Assembly: GCA_001899635.1 (NCBI GenBank)
Contig: MKVQ01000010.1
Span: forward strand, 62,001-126,000
Direction: 5' to 3'
Source of the DNA: Myxococcales bacterium 68-20
GTDB lineage: Bacteria > Myxococcota_A > Polyangia > Polyangiales > Polyangiaceae
DNA length: 64,000 bases
Shown: one piece after another, positions 55,238 to 63,367 of the stretch
How the letters are laid out: each line of letters opens with the position of its first letter
Numbering within the stretch: position 1 is the first letter of the stretch
Made by a program: the position numbers and the translations under genes
Notes under the pieces: generated by a model
Told to the model about the DNA's origin: nothing
Databases searched by the model: none
The model's input: only the letters and a program-made list of their open reading frames with translations

Positions 55238-58030
55238 TCAGGGCTTGTCCAGCGAGATCCGGACTTCGCGCGTCTGCTCCGGCAGGACCTCGACTTGGAG
55301 CGTCTTCTTCACGCCGTTGGGAGCCGAGAGGACGAGCGCGTGACGGCCCGACGGGACGGGGCGGTTGAAGATGTGGCCCGGTCCGAGCGGCGTGCCGTTG
55401 TCGATGATCTGGTCGCACTTCGGCATGCACACGACGGTGAGGGCACCGAGCGCCGACGAGGACTTCTTCGGGACCGGAGCCGGAGCGGGGGCCGGTGCGG
55501 GCGCAGGCGTGGCGCGCGCCGTGGCCACCGCGGTCGGTACGGGCACGGGCGCGGGCGTCGGTGCAGGCGTCGGTGTCGGGGCCACCGTCGGCTGGACCGG
55601 TGGCGCCGTCGGTTGGGCGGGGGCGGTGGTGACGGCGACGGCTGGAGCCGTCACGGCCTCGCTCGGCTCGCCCGTGTGCGCGGGAGGCGGCGGCGTGATC
55701 GTCGTCGTCGGCGGTGCGGTGACCGCACTCGACGGCGTCGAGCTGGCAGGCGCCGCGGACACCGCTGCGTTGAACGCCGTCCGCGCGGCCGTGAACGGAC
55801 CGGCGACTGCGCCCGCCGTCCCGGTGGTCGCGGCGTTGTTCTGCTGGGCGCGGGGGGCCGGGCTCGTCGTCGAGATGATCGCGATCACGACGCCGGCGAT
55901 GAGGAGCGCGATCGAGCACGAGAGAGCTGCAACGACCCACATCGGCGGGCGGCGCTTGAAGCGCTGCGCCGTCATCGTGCGGTTGTCCCGCCCGAGGCTC
56001 ATGTGCGGGTGCATCCGGTTCGACGGATGGCCGCCGCGTGCGATGAACTCGCCGCTCTGCCCGGTCGGATGCGGCCCTTGCCGGGCGAAGCCGTCGCCGA
56101 GATGCATCGGCTGTTGCCCGTAGTCGTAGCCGGGCTGCGGCATCGCCATCGGGTTCTGTCCCGACATCCCCATCGGATCGGCGAACGGCACCTCGCCCGT
56201 GAACGACGGCGCGTAGGGTGAAGGCGGTCCGAGCGGCGCCTGCTGCGGGAGCGCCGCGGTGGATGGGAAACGCTGCCCGGGGGGCCGCGGTGGGGCAGGC
56301 GCCGGTCCAAGAGGCATCGGCGCGTTCAGGCTCCTGCCCGAAGGAGCCGGCTGCGGGAAGCCGGGGCCGCTCTCGTGCGTCGGCCCTTGCTCGCGCGTGT
56401 TCGCGACGATCGTCTGATCGCCGTCTTCCTCGAACTCCTCCGGCTCGATCAGCTCGACGCTCTGCGGGCTGCCGTGCGGACGCGGGCGGTCCTTCGCCGC
56501 GATCTCCATGAGCGTCGGGGGCTCGCTGAGGGCCATTCCTCCGCGAGCGGCGAACGCCTCCTCCATCATCGGTCCCGCCTGGATGGTGGGGCCGTCCCCG
56601 TCGGAGGGGTGCGGCTCGTCCATCGCGGGCGGAGGAAACGTCGGGGGCGCGCCGGCGGCCGGCCGCGGCGGGGCGGGGGCGCGCCCCGGCGGAGGCGCGT
56701 TGCCGGCTCCCGGGCCGCGCGGCGTCGTCAGCGAGACGGCGGTCTCCTTCGCGTCCTCCGGAAGGATCTGCGGACCGGCCGGAGGCATCTGTCCCTGCGG
56801 CGGCGGCATCCCCGCTGCGGGCAGCGGCCTGGGCGGCGCCCCGGCGGCGGGGATCGGCTTTGCTGGAGCGCCCGGCGCGGAGGGCTGGACCTCCGAGTTG
56901 GTGAAGTCGGAGCCGAGCTTCGGCTTCGAGAGCATCTGCTCGACGTTGATCGTCTGCGTGACCTCGGCCGCCCAGCGGAGGTGAGCCTCGCGCTTCTGGA
57001 TGCGATCGGTGAAGATCGACTGCGTATAGGCGGCGACCTCATCGGAGGCGATGAAGAGGCCGCGACGCATGAGGAGCGACTGGAGGGCGCGCGAGAGCTC
57101 GCGGGCAGTGCGGAAGCGCTCGCCGCGGTTCTTCGCGAGCGCCTTCATCACGATCTTTTCGAGGTCGACCGGATACCCGCGAATGAGGGTGGACGGGCGC
57201 GGGACGTTGCACTCCTGCACCTTGGCGAGCGTGTCGAGGTCGCTCTCCATGCGGAACAGCCGCTGTCCGGTGGTGAGCTCCCAGAGCACGACGCCGAGCG
57301 CGAAGATGTCGGTGCGGCGGTCGATGCCTTCGCCGTGCACTTGCTCCGGCGACATGTACGCGAGCTTCCCCTTGAGGGTGCCGGCGCGCGTGTGGCTCAT
57401 GCGCGAGCTGAACTTCGCGATCCCGAAGTCGACGACCTTCGTGACGCCGTCGTACGTGACGAAGAGGTTGTGGGGGGTGACGTCGCGGTGGACGAGATTG
57501 AGCTTCTCGCCGTTTTTGCCGAGCAGCTCGTGCGCGGCGTGCAGGCCTTCGGCGGCGTCGGCGATGACACGGCAGGCGATCTCGGGCGGCATCGCCGTGC
57601 CGAGCTCCTCGGTCCGCCGCATCACCTCGCGGAGCGGCTCGCCGTGGAGGTACTCCATTGCGATCCAGTACGTGTCCTCGTGCTTGCCGAGGTCGAACAC
57701 CGTCGCGACGTTGGGATGCGAGATGCGCGCGGCGACGCGCGCCTCGTCGAGGAACATCTGGACGAACGACTCGTCCTCGACGAGATGCGTGTGGATCTTC
57801 TTGATCGCGACCCACTTCTGGAAGCCGCCGGGGCCATCCATGCGTGCGAGGTGCACGCTGGCCATGCCGCCTATCCCGATCTCGTCGACGACGCGGTAGC
57901 GACCGAGGAAGTAGGTCCCGCCGCCGCCGATGTCGGGCATCGAGCTCGCAGGTCCCATTGGAGGCGCACCACCGTCGTGGCTCGAGGGACCCGAGCCCAT
58001 GTCCGGACGGTGTGCACGATCCTGCGGCAA
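55238..58030 (-). CDS. Ser/Thr protein kinase with proline-rich region, TM helix and PEGA domain
   Basis: 930 residues. TTG 58030 is the start: AGGAGA (58036-58041) lies five bases upstream, while ATG 58000 has none. Kinase domain about residues 45-310: VVDEIGIGGMASVH (P-loop), VAIKKI with the ATP Lys, the DEARVAARISHPNV helix, catalytic HRDVTPHN, DFGIAKFSS, and SPEQVHGEGIDRRTDIFALG. Then some 350 residues of Pro/Ala/Gly-rich linker, a membrane helix (WVVAALSCSIALLIAGVVIAIIS), Pro/Thr/Ala repeats, and a C-terminal PEGA domain (LTVVCMPKCDQIIDNGTPLGPGHIFNRPVPSGRHALVLSAP). PEGA domains lie outside and may bind surface ligands. Typical of Myxococcota Pkn kinases. Confidence 0.93.
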   Translation of the reverse strand: MPQDRAHRPDMGSGPSSHDGGAPPMGPASSMPDIGGGGTYFLGRYRVVDEIGIGGMASVHLARMDGPGGFQKWVAIKKIHTHLVEDESFVQMFLDEARVAARISHPNVATVFDLGKHEDTYWIAMEYLHGEPLREVMRRTEELGTAMPPEIACRVIADAAEGLHAAHELLGKNGEKLNLVHRDVTPHNLFVTYDGVTKVVDFGIAKFSSRMSHTRAGTLKGKLAYMSPEQVHGEGIDRRTDIFALGVVLWELTTGQRLFRMESDLDTLAKVQECNVPRPSTLIRGYPVDLEKIVMKALAKNRGERFRTARELSRALQSLLMRRGLFIASDEVAAYTQSIFTDRIQKREAHLRWAAEVTQTINVEQMLSKPKLGSDFTNSEVQPSAPGAPAKPIPAAGAPPRPLPAAGMPPPQGQMPPAGPQILPEDAKETAVSLTTPRGPGAGNAPPPGRAPAPPRPAAGAPPTFPPPAMDEPHPSDGDGPTIQAGPMMEEAFAARGGMALSEPPTLMEIAAKDRPRPHGSPQSVELIEPEEFEEDGDQTIVANTREQGPTHESGPGFPQPAPSGRSLNAPMPLGPAPAPPRPPGQRFPSTAALPQQAPLGPPSPYAPSFTGEVPFADPMGMSGQNPMAMPQPGYDYGQQPMHLGDGFARQGPHPTGQSGEFIARGGHPSNRMHPHMSLGRDNRTMTAQRFKRRPPMWVVAALSCSIALLIAGVVIAIISTTSPAPRAQQNNAATTGTAGAVAGPFTAARTAFNAAVSAAPASSTPSSAVTAPPTTTITPPPPAHTGEPSEAVTAPAVAVTTAPAQPTAPPVQPTVAPTPTPAPTPAPVPVPTAVATARATPAPAPAPAPAPVPKKSSSALGALTVVCMPKCDQIIDNGTPLGPGHIFNRPVPSGRHALVLSAPNGVKKTLQVEVLPEQTREVRISLDKP

Positions 58031-58073
58031 GTCGTTCTCCTGTTTCAGATTCGAATCTGGATTCTAGCGCCGA

Positions 58074-59009
58074 TCACTGCTCGCGGACCCCGACCTGTCC
58101 GACCGAAACGTTCGGCGTAGGGCGAGTCCCGAAGAAAACCGCGGTCCCCGCCCCGGCGAGGGCGATGCCGCCGATGACGTAAGGCCAAGGCGAAGACCAG
58201 AAGGCGCCGCCCTTGCGGACGTCGGGATCTCCCGGCGGCTTACTTGCGGAGCCCGCGCTTCCGGCTTCCTTGCCCTTTCCGCCCCCAGCGACCGCGGCTT
58301 TGTCGGCGCTGTCGTCCGGCACCCGCACCCGCTCCTCGGCGGAGGCGAGCCGGTTCTGCTTACCGTCGAGCGCATCGACGCGGATGAGGATGCTCGCGCC
58401 GGGAAGCGTGACCTCCGAGCCGACCTCGAACTCGACGGCCTCCGCGGGCTTCGCCTCGAGGGTGACCTCCTTACCGGTCGTCCCGTCTCGGGCGACGAGC
58501 CCGATCCGGTTCACGATCGGCAGGTGGGCCTTGTCGAGCGTCGTCGTGACCACGATGGCCTTGCCGGGCTGCGCCTCTCTCGGCACCTGGACCGCGAGCT
58601 GGATGCTCCCGATCTTGGCCGTGTCGCGCTTGGCCTTCTCGGCGAGGCCCGCCCCCTTCGATCCCGCTTCGCTCGGCACGGTGAAGCTCGCATCCAGGAT
58701 CGAGGCCGCGCGGAATGCAGCGACGGCGGAATCCTTCTTCCCGAGCGCCGCGCGAATCGACCCGAGGCGAACGTAGCCTTCGAGCACCTCGTTCGGCGCG
58801 AGCCCGCCTTTCTCGAGGGCCTCGCGATAGAGGGGCTCGGCCGTCTCGAGCGAGCCGCGATCCCACGCGGCGCGGGCCTGCCTGAGCGCAGGTCCGCCCG
58901 CAGCGGTTTCCGCTGCACGCGCATCGCCCGTCATCGCGCCCAGCACGACCACCGTGCCGAGAGCGACCACGCGCGATCCAAACGCACGGAGAGCGCCAGA
59001 TCTTTCCAC
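58074..59009 (-). CDS. Periplasmic TPR-containing protein
   Basis: 311 residues from GTG 59009; the frame is open to 59105, but those residues do not look like a leader. An N-terminal signal (VVALGTVVVLGAMTGDARAA) precedes a TPR-like pair (ALRQARAAWDRGSLETAEPLYREALEKGGLAPNEVLEGYVRLGSIRAALGKKDSAVAAFRAASIL), then a beta-sandwich-like middle (IGSIQLAVQVPREAQPGKAIVVTTTL), a Gly/Ser/Lys linker and a C-terminal membrane helix (SPWPYVIGGIALAGAGTAVFFGTRP). It sits 43 bases upstream of the PEGA kinase and could be a co-transcribed partner. No enzymatic motif. Confidence 0.72.
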   Translation of the reverse strand: MERSGALRAFGSRVVALGTVVVLGAMTGDARAAETAAGGPALRQARAAWDRGSLETAEPLYREALEKGGLAPNEVLEGYVRLGSIRAALGKKDSAVAAFRAASILDASFTVPSEAGSKGAGLAEKAKRDTAKIGSIQLAVQVPREAQPGKAIVVTTTLDKAHLPIVNRIGLVARDGTTGKEVTLEAKPAEAVEFEVGSEVTLPGASILIRVDALDGKQNRLASAEERVRVPDDSADKAAVAGGGKGKEAGSAGSASKPPGDPDVRKGGAFWSSPWPYVIGGIALAGAGTAVFFGTRPTPNVSVGQVGVREQ

Positions 59010-59328
59010 TATCCAAAACGCTATCGGCCCAAAGAGAGCCACGCAAGCATCACCCTTCGTCGGCGTCGAAGGGGCGTCCCTCTTTTCACCGTCTTGCCTC
59101 CCCACGTCACGTTCGCCGTCACGTTCGGCGGGAGGTGCCGGCCACCTACAGCGGCCCCGGACCCAATGCCGTTCGGATGGCGCTCACGCGTGCCTGCCCG
59201 CGGAAACAGGGAGGTTGAATGGGGAACGGCGAGACCCAGCCTGTAGCCGCCTCACTTCCCCGTTGCCTGTTGCCTGTTCCCTATTCTGCCTCCGTCTCTT
59301 TATCGGCACGGCATCGGGCCCCGACCGG
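59010..59328. promoter_or_regulatory. 319-base gap before the TPR gene
   Basis: No gene seen. Two 11-base direct repeats (CGTCACGTTCG, 59105-59115 and 59117-59127) are 12 bases apart, spacing that fits one face of the helix with one turn between; an operator-like arrangement. A second repeat (TTGCCTGTTGCCTGTT) lies near 59265-59280. The TPR gene and the lipoprotein gene both read away on the minus strand. Confidence 0.3.
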
Positions 59329-60150
59329 TCAGGGGAAGGGTTGGCTCGGTCGCCCGCGCTCGAAGAAGAAGGAGAAGGAGCCGCGGATGTGGCCACGGCA
59401 AGGGGGCGGAGGCCCGCCCGGCGAGGCCTCGCGCGGATCGGCGAGGTAGACGTCGAAGCAACCCGCGTTGAGGCGCTGGGCGGCGGTCTCTTCATCGAGC
59501 TTCCCGTTCGAGATGCTCGTGAAGGCGATGACGCTCTTGCCGCTCCCGACCCCGCCAGGCGCCTCCTTGTCCGCCGCGCAGCCCTGCGTCGGGTCAGCGC
59601 CGCGGAGCGCGGGCGCGGTGCACGTCCCGTCGCTCGGGATCGTCACCTCGTCGACGGCCTGGAGCGTGACCGTCTGCGTGCGGCAGCTCCTCTGGAGGTA
59701 GAGCGCCATGTTCACGAGGGCGGGGTCCGCCTCCGCCTTCACGGGGGTGCCGGGAGGCGTCACCTCCGGCGGGAGGTCGACGCGGAGCGGCTCGCGGTAC
59801 CGGCCCGCGAACCCGCGGCTCGGGTCGGGACGGATCTTCGTGCGGTCGTTGATGAGGATCGTGAGGCCGTCGGAGAAGCTCTGGAAGTCGCTGCCGCTCT
59901 GGATGCGTAGCGTGATGGCGTCGCGGTAGGGGACCGCGGCGAGGAAGTCGGGGTTGAGCTCGAACTCGCCGGTCCAGCAGTCCGGCGCGTCGAGCGTGCC
60001 GACGATGCGTCCTTCGCCCTCTCCCTGGGAGCACGCGGGCGCGAGGATGGCGATCGACAGCGCGAAGCTCGCGAGGCTCGCGACGCGCCGGCCGACCCGA
60101 TGCGGTCGCGCGCGCCCGTCTGGACGAGGGCTCCTCACCACACTCGACAC
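59329..60150 (-). CDS. Secreted lipoprotein, function unknown
   Basis: 273 residues. GTG 60150 overlaps the mnmA stop by one base (TAGTG), so translation is coupled. N-terminal basic region, hydrophobic segment and lipobox LAPACSQ. The mature part (GTLDAPDCWTGEFELNPDFLAAVPYRDAITLRIQSGSDF, then RTKIRPDPSRGFAGRYREPLRVDLPPEV) has six Cys that may pair outside. It resembles uncharacterised myxobacterial lipoproteins. No link to tRNA modification is visible. Confidence 0.75.
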   Translation of the reverse strand: MSSVVRSPRPDGRARPHRVGRRVASLASFALSIAILAPACSQGEGEGRIVGTLDAPDCWTGEFELNPDFLAAVPYRDAITLRIQSGSDFQSFSDGLTILINDRTKIRPDPSRGFAGRYREPLRVDLPPEVTPPGTPVKAEADPALVNMALYLQRSCRTQTVTLQAVDEVTIPSDGTCTAPALRGADPTQGCAADKEAPGGVGSGKSVIAFTSISNGKLDEETAAQRLNAGCFDVYLADPREASPGGPPPPCRGHIRGSFSFFFERGRPSQPFP

Positions 60151-61250
60151 TAGCAGATGCGCGCGCCGCCGAGGACGCGGTCGCCGTCGTAGAAGACTGC
60201 GACCTGGCCGCGGCTGACGGCGCGCACGGGGCCCGCGAAGCGGATCGTGCCGGAACGTTCGGCGGAGTCGCTCGCGCGCTCGATGCGTCCGAGCGCGCCC
60301 TCGTGGCGGTAGCGGACGCGGACGCGCGCGTCGAGCGGGAGCTCGACCTCGGGCGCGACGACGATGTCCTCGATGCGCGTCTCGCTCGATGCGAGGTCCT
60401 TCTCGTCTCCGAGGCGCACCGTGCCGGTCGCGGGGTCGATCGACGTGACGAATGCGGGCTTGCCGAGCGCGACCCCGAGTCCCTTGCGCTGGCCGACGGT
60501 GAAGCGGTGCACGCCGTCGTGCGCGCCGACGACACGTCCCTCGCCGTCGACGATGGGACCCGGACGGAGACGATCGCGCGCGCGTTCCTCGACAAATGCC
60601 GCATAGGCCCCGGCGCCCGCGCCGACGAAGCAGAGCTCCTGGCTCTCGCCCTTGCTCGCGCCCGGGATCTTCCGCGCGAGGGCTTCGGCCCGAACCTCGG
60701 TCTTGGTGCTCTCGCCGAGCGGAAACATGAGGCGCTCGAGCTCGGCGCGCTTCGACGCGTAGAGGAAGTAGCTCTGGTCCTTCGATGCGTCGACGCCCTC
60801 ACGGATGAAGGGCGCGCCGCTCGGGGTGTGGCCGATGCGGGCGTAGTGCCCGGTCGCGACGCGGGCCGCGCCGAGCCGATCGGCGAGCGCGACGAGCTCG
60901 TTGATCTTCACGCCCCGATTGCATGCGGCGCACGGGCTCGGCGTCTCGCCGGCGAGGTACGCCTCGACGAACGGCTCGACGACCGTCTTCGCGAAGAGCT
61001 CGCGGCGGTCGAAGGTGAAGTGGGGGATGCCGAGCGCGTCGGCGGTGCGCCGGGCGTCGTATTGATCTTCGGGAGCGCAGCAGCGCCCGTGCGCGCCGGG
61101 GCCCGCCTCGGGGTAGTCCCAGAGATGGAGCGTGACACCGACGACGTCGTGCCCCGCGTCGACGAGACGGGCCGCCGCCACGGCAGAGTCCACCCCGCCA
61201 CTCATCGCGATGAGGACCCGTGACGACTTGCCGGACGCGCTGCTGCCCAT
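60150..61250 (-). CDS. mnmA: tRNA-specific 2-thiouridylase
   Basis: 366 residues. Adds sulfur to U34 of Glu, Gln and Lys tRNAs. PP-loop AMSGGVDSAVAAARL, sulfur-relay Cys in PSPCAACNRGVK and the second catalytic Cys in KGESQELCFVG, with TGHYAR between. The C-terminal PUA-like barrel (FTVGQRKGLGV, PVRAVSRGQVAVFYDGDRVLGGARI) is complete. Start ATG 61250. Downstream of the rod-protein gene on the same strand. Confidence 0.96.
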   Translation of the reverse strand: MGSSASGKSSRVLIAMSGGVDSAVAAARLVDAGHDVVGVTLHLWDYPEAGPGAHGRCCAPEDQYDARRTADALGIPHFTFDRRELFAKTVVEPFVEAYLAGETPSPCAACNRGVKINELVALADRLGAARVATGHYARIGHTPSGAPFIREGVDASKDQSYFLYASKRAELERLMFPLGESTKTEVRAEALARKIPGASKGESQELCFVGAGAGAYAAFVEERARDRLRPGPIVDGEGRVVGAHDGVHRFTVGQRKGLGVALGKPAFVTSIDPATGTVRLGDEKDLASSETRIEDIVVAPEVELPLDARVRVRYRHEGALGRIERASDSAERSGTIRFAGPVRAVSRGQVAVFYDGDRVLGGARIC

Positions 61251-61271
61251 GACGCGCGCTTCTCTAGCGCA

Positions 61272-61595
61272 TCACTGGCCTTGGAGCACGGTCTTGACCC
61301 CGTTCGCTGCGCGATCGACGAGCTTCGCCGAGAGGTCGACGGCCTCGCTGTAACGGTAGACGCCGGCTTGGAGGGCAATGAGCTCCATGTTGCCGAGCTC
61401 CTTGCCCCCGCTGGCGCCGCTGACGGCCCGATGCACGAGCGCCTCTCCGCGGTCGACCTCGCGTCCGAGGCCGCGCAGGATGCGCGCGAACGGGCTCGGC
61501 CCGTCGCTCGCGGGCGCTGCCGCAGCCGGCGGCGCCCGATGCCCTCCCGCTGCTTTCTCGAGCTTCGACGACCTCTCCGGCAGATCGGTTGTCAT
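61272..61595 (-). CDS. SctI/YscI-like type III secretion inner-rod-type protein
   Basis: 107 residues from the ATG at 61595, with a purine-rich GGGACGGGAAG just before; ATG 61631 would add 12. The C-terminus (ELIALQAGVYRYSEAVDLSAKLVDRAANGVKTVLQGQ) matches the closing helix of YscI/EscI/PrgJ inner-rod proteins: a QxxVYxYS core, then KLVxRAxNGVKT and a terminal Gln. Rod proteins polymerise inside the needle complex. No other secretion gene is in the window, but this gene is adjacent to a sigma-28-like factor. The family call rests on the C-terminal motif only. Confidence 0.6.
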   Translation of the reverse strand: MTTDLPERSSKLEKAAGGHRAPPAAAAPASDGPSPFARILRGLGREVDRGEALVHRAVSGASGGKELGNMELIALQAGVYRYSEAVDLSAKLVDRAANGVKTVLQGQ

Positions 61596-61694
61596 CTTCC
61601 CGTCCCGTGTGCTCGCGTCACCGACTCGCATGGAGGGTGCTTCGGCCGCTCGGGCGGGGAGTTGCGTCGAAACGACGTCGTGGCCCCGAGCGGC

Positions 61695-62420
61695 TCAGCC
61701 GTCGATTCGAGCGCGCTTGAAGTACCGGGCGATGCTCTCGATGCCGCGTGCATGGAGGCGGCTCGCCCACGACTTCGACAGCCCGAGCTCGCGCGCCGCC
61801 TCGTCGAGGCTGACCTCGTCGAAGTAATGCCGCGTCAACAGGGTGCGCTCCTGGTCCGGCAGCTCGGAGATCGCCGTCTTGATCCGGACGACGAGCTGAG
61901 CGTGACCGACGTTCGACTCCGGGCTGTGGTCGGGATCCTTCGCGGTCTCGACCGCCTCGCCGCGGCGCGGAGCGAGGAAGCCGAGGGCCATCGCCATCGC
62001 CGCGGAGGCGAGCTGATCGCCGAGCTGTGCGTCTGCGGCCGCGGACCCCTGCGGAGGAGCCGCGGCCTGGTTCTCGTTCGCGGCCTCGTGCACGAGGTCG
62101 GCTGCCTGGACGGCGCGGAGCTTTCGATAGACCCGCTTCGGGAGGTTGCCGCTCTGTCGGACCGAGTCGATCATCGAGCCGCGGATGCGGAGGTTCGCCC
62201 AGCGGCGGAAGGGGATCCCCCGATCGGGATCGAACGAGCGAGCCGCGGCGAGGAGCGCCTCGCGTCCATGGGATGCGAGATCGTCGACGTGCACGTGCGG
62301 GCCGAACTGCCGGCGCATCTGCCGAGCGATGATGTCGACGAGCTCGAGCCCCTCGGTGACCCGCGCCAGCACCTCGGGCGGATCGTGCGTCCTCGATTCG
62401 TTCCCCACGACGTTTCCCAC
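61695..62420 (-). CDS. Sigma-28-like RNA polymerase sigma factor (FliA/WhiG type)
   Basis: 241 residues from GTG 62420. Region 2 reads VDDLASHGREALLAAARSFDPDRGIPFRRWANLRIRGSMIDSVR, the FliA-type pattern, then a weak region 3, and region 4 IKTAISELPDQERTLLTRHYFDEVSLDEAARELGLSKSWASRLHARGIESI. Such factors control flagellar or type III secretion genes. It is located 63 bases before (upstream of) the SctI-like gene, same strand, suggesting one transcription unit and a secretion-related regulon. Confidence 0.88.
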   Translation of the reverse strand: MGNVVGNESRTHDPPEVLARVTEGLELVDIIARQMRRQFGPHVHVDDLASHGREALLAAARSFDPDRGIPFRRWANLRIRGSMIDSVRQSGNLPKRVYRKLRAVQAADLVHEAANENQAAAPPQGSAAADAQLGDQLASAAMAMALGFLAPRRGEAVETAKDPDHSPESNVGHAQLVVRIKTAISELPDQERTLLTRHYFDEVSLDEAARELGLSKSWASRLHARGIESIARYFKRARIDG

Positions 62421-62669
62421 GATCCTTGTCCCTCCCGCTCAAGTCAAGACCTCACCTCGACGTTCCGGCGACCGAGGCGGCGGAAAGAGGCGGGTGACGA
62501 GGTGCGCGCGGAGAGGGGGCGTGCTCGTTTCGTGGTCTCTTCCGGTCTGCTGCGTTGATGCTAGGGTGCGCGTTCCTCCGGGACATCCCGAGCTCGACGA
62601 CCCGTTCCTCCACTCGAGGCCGAAGCGCCTCGGGCCGAAGGCTCCTCCGCGCTGCAGATCTCCTCCGCA

Positions 62670-63359
62670 ATGACCGATCGCCAGAAGCCGAGCGACAAGG
62701 ATGTCTCCTCTGTCCGCCTTGCCGCGAGCGAGCGTGTCGGGTCCGTCGACCCCCGCGCGCATGCCGCGTGGCGGACGTGGCTCGCGGCTCTGGCAAAGGA
62801 CCCCGACGCGGTGACCGCCGCGGCGCTTGCCTACGAGTCCCTCGGCCCCGAGGGGCGCGACGCCTGGCTCGACGCGCTCGACGAGGATGCTCCGGACGTG
62901 GGCGTGCCCAAGATCGCGCTCTACGCGCCGCTGCTCGGTGTGGAAGAAGACGACGAGCGCCGCGCGCGCATCGTCCTCAACGTCGTCGGTGCTGCGCGCA
63001 AGAGCACGCCCCCGCGTGCGCTCGTGGGGACGCACGGTGAGGACCGCGTCTGTCTCATCGTCACGCCGCTCTACCTCGACTTCGTGGAGATCCTCTTCTG
63101 CCGGTACGACCCGGACGTCGGCATCCGCGAGGCCTCCCACAAGTGGCTCGCCCACACGAGCGATGTCGCGACGTGGGCGGCCGAGGTCGGCGTGGTCATG
63201 CGTGAAGGGCCCCTGCCGCAGGTCGTGGAAGAGCTTGCGCATGCGGTCGTGGCCGATCGTCGGGGCGGGCGGACAGCTCCGCCGTCGCTCGTGCGTTACA
63301 TCGATTTGTTTGCGCCGGACCTTGCGCATCCCGCAAGAGACGGCGAGCCTGACGAGTAG
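62670..63359 (+). CDS. Hypothetical cytosolic protein
   Basis: 229 residues, no signal or membrane helix. An Arg/Asp-rich start and a helical middle (AALAYESLGPEGRDAWLDALDEDAP, then GVPKIALYAPLLGVEEDDERRARIVLNVVG) resemble a small enzyme or regulatory fold; the C-terminal half (GEDRVCLIVTPLYLDFVEILFCRYDP, ASHKWLAHTSDVATWAAEVG) holds two Cys. No family recognised. Coupled in direction to the last gene, 8 bases apart, so probably one operon. Confidence 0.7.
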   Translation: MTDRQKPSDKDVSSVRLAASERVGSVDPRAHAAWRTWLAALAKDPDAVTAAALAYESLGPEGRDAWLDALDEDAPDVGVPKIALYAPLLGVEEDDERRARIVLNVVGAARKSTPPRALVGTHGEDRVCLIVTPLYLDFVEILFCRYDPDVGIREASHKWLAHTSDVATWAAEVGVVMREGPLPQVVEELAHAVVADRRGGRTAPPSLVRYIDLFAPDLAHPARDGEPDE

Positions 63360-63367
63360 GCGAAGCC

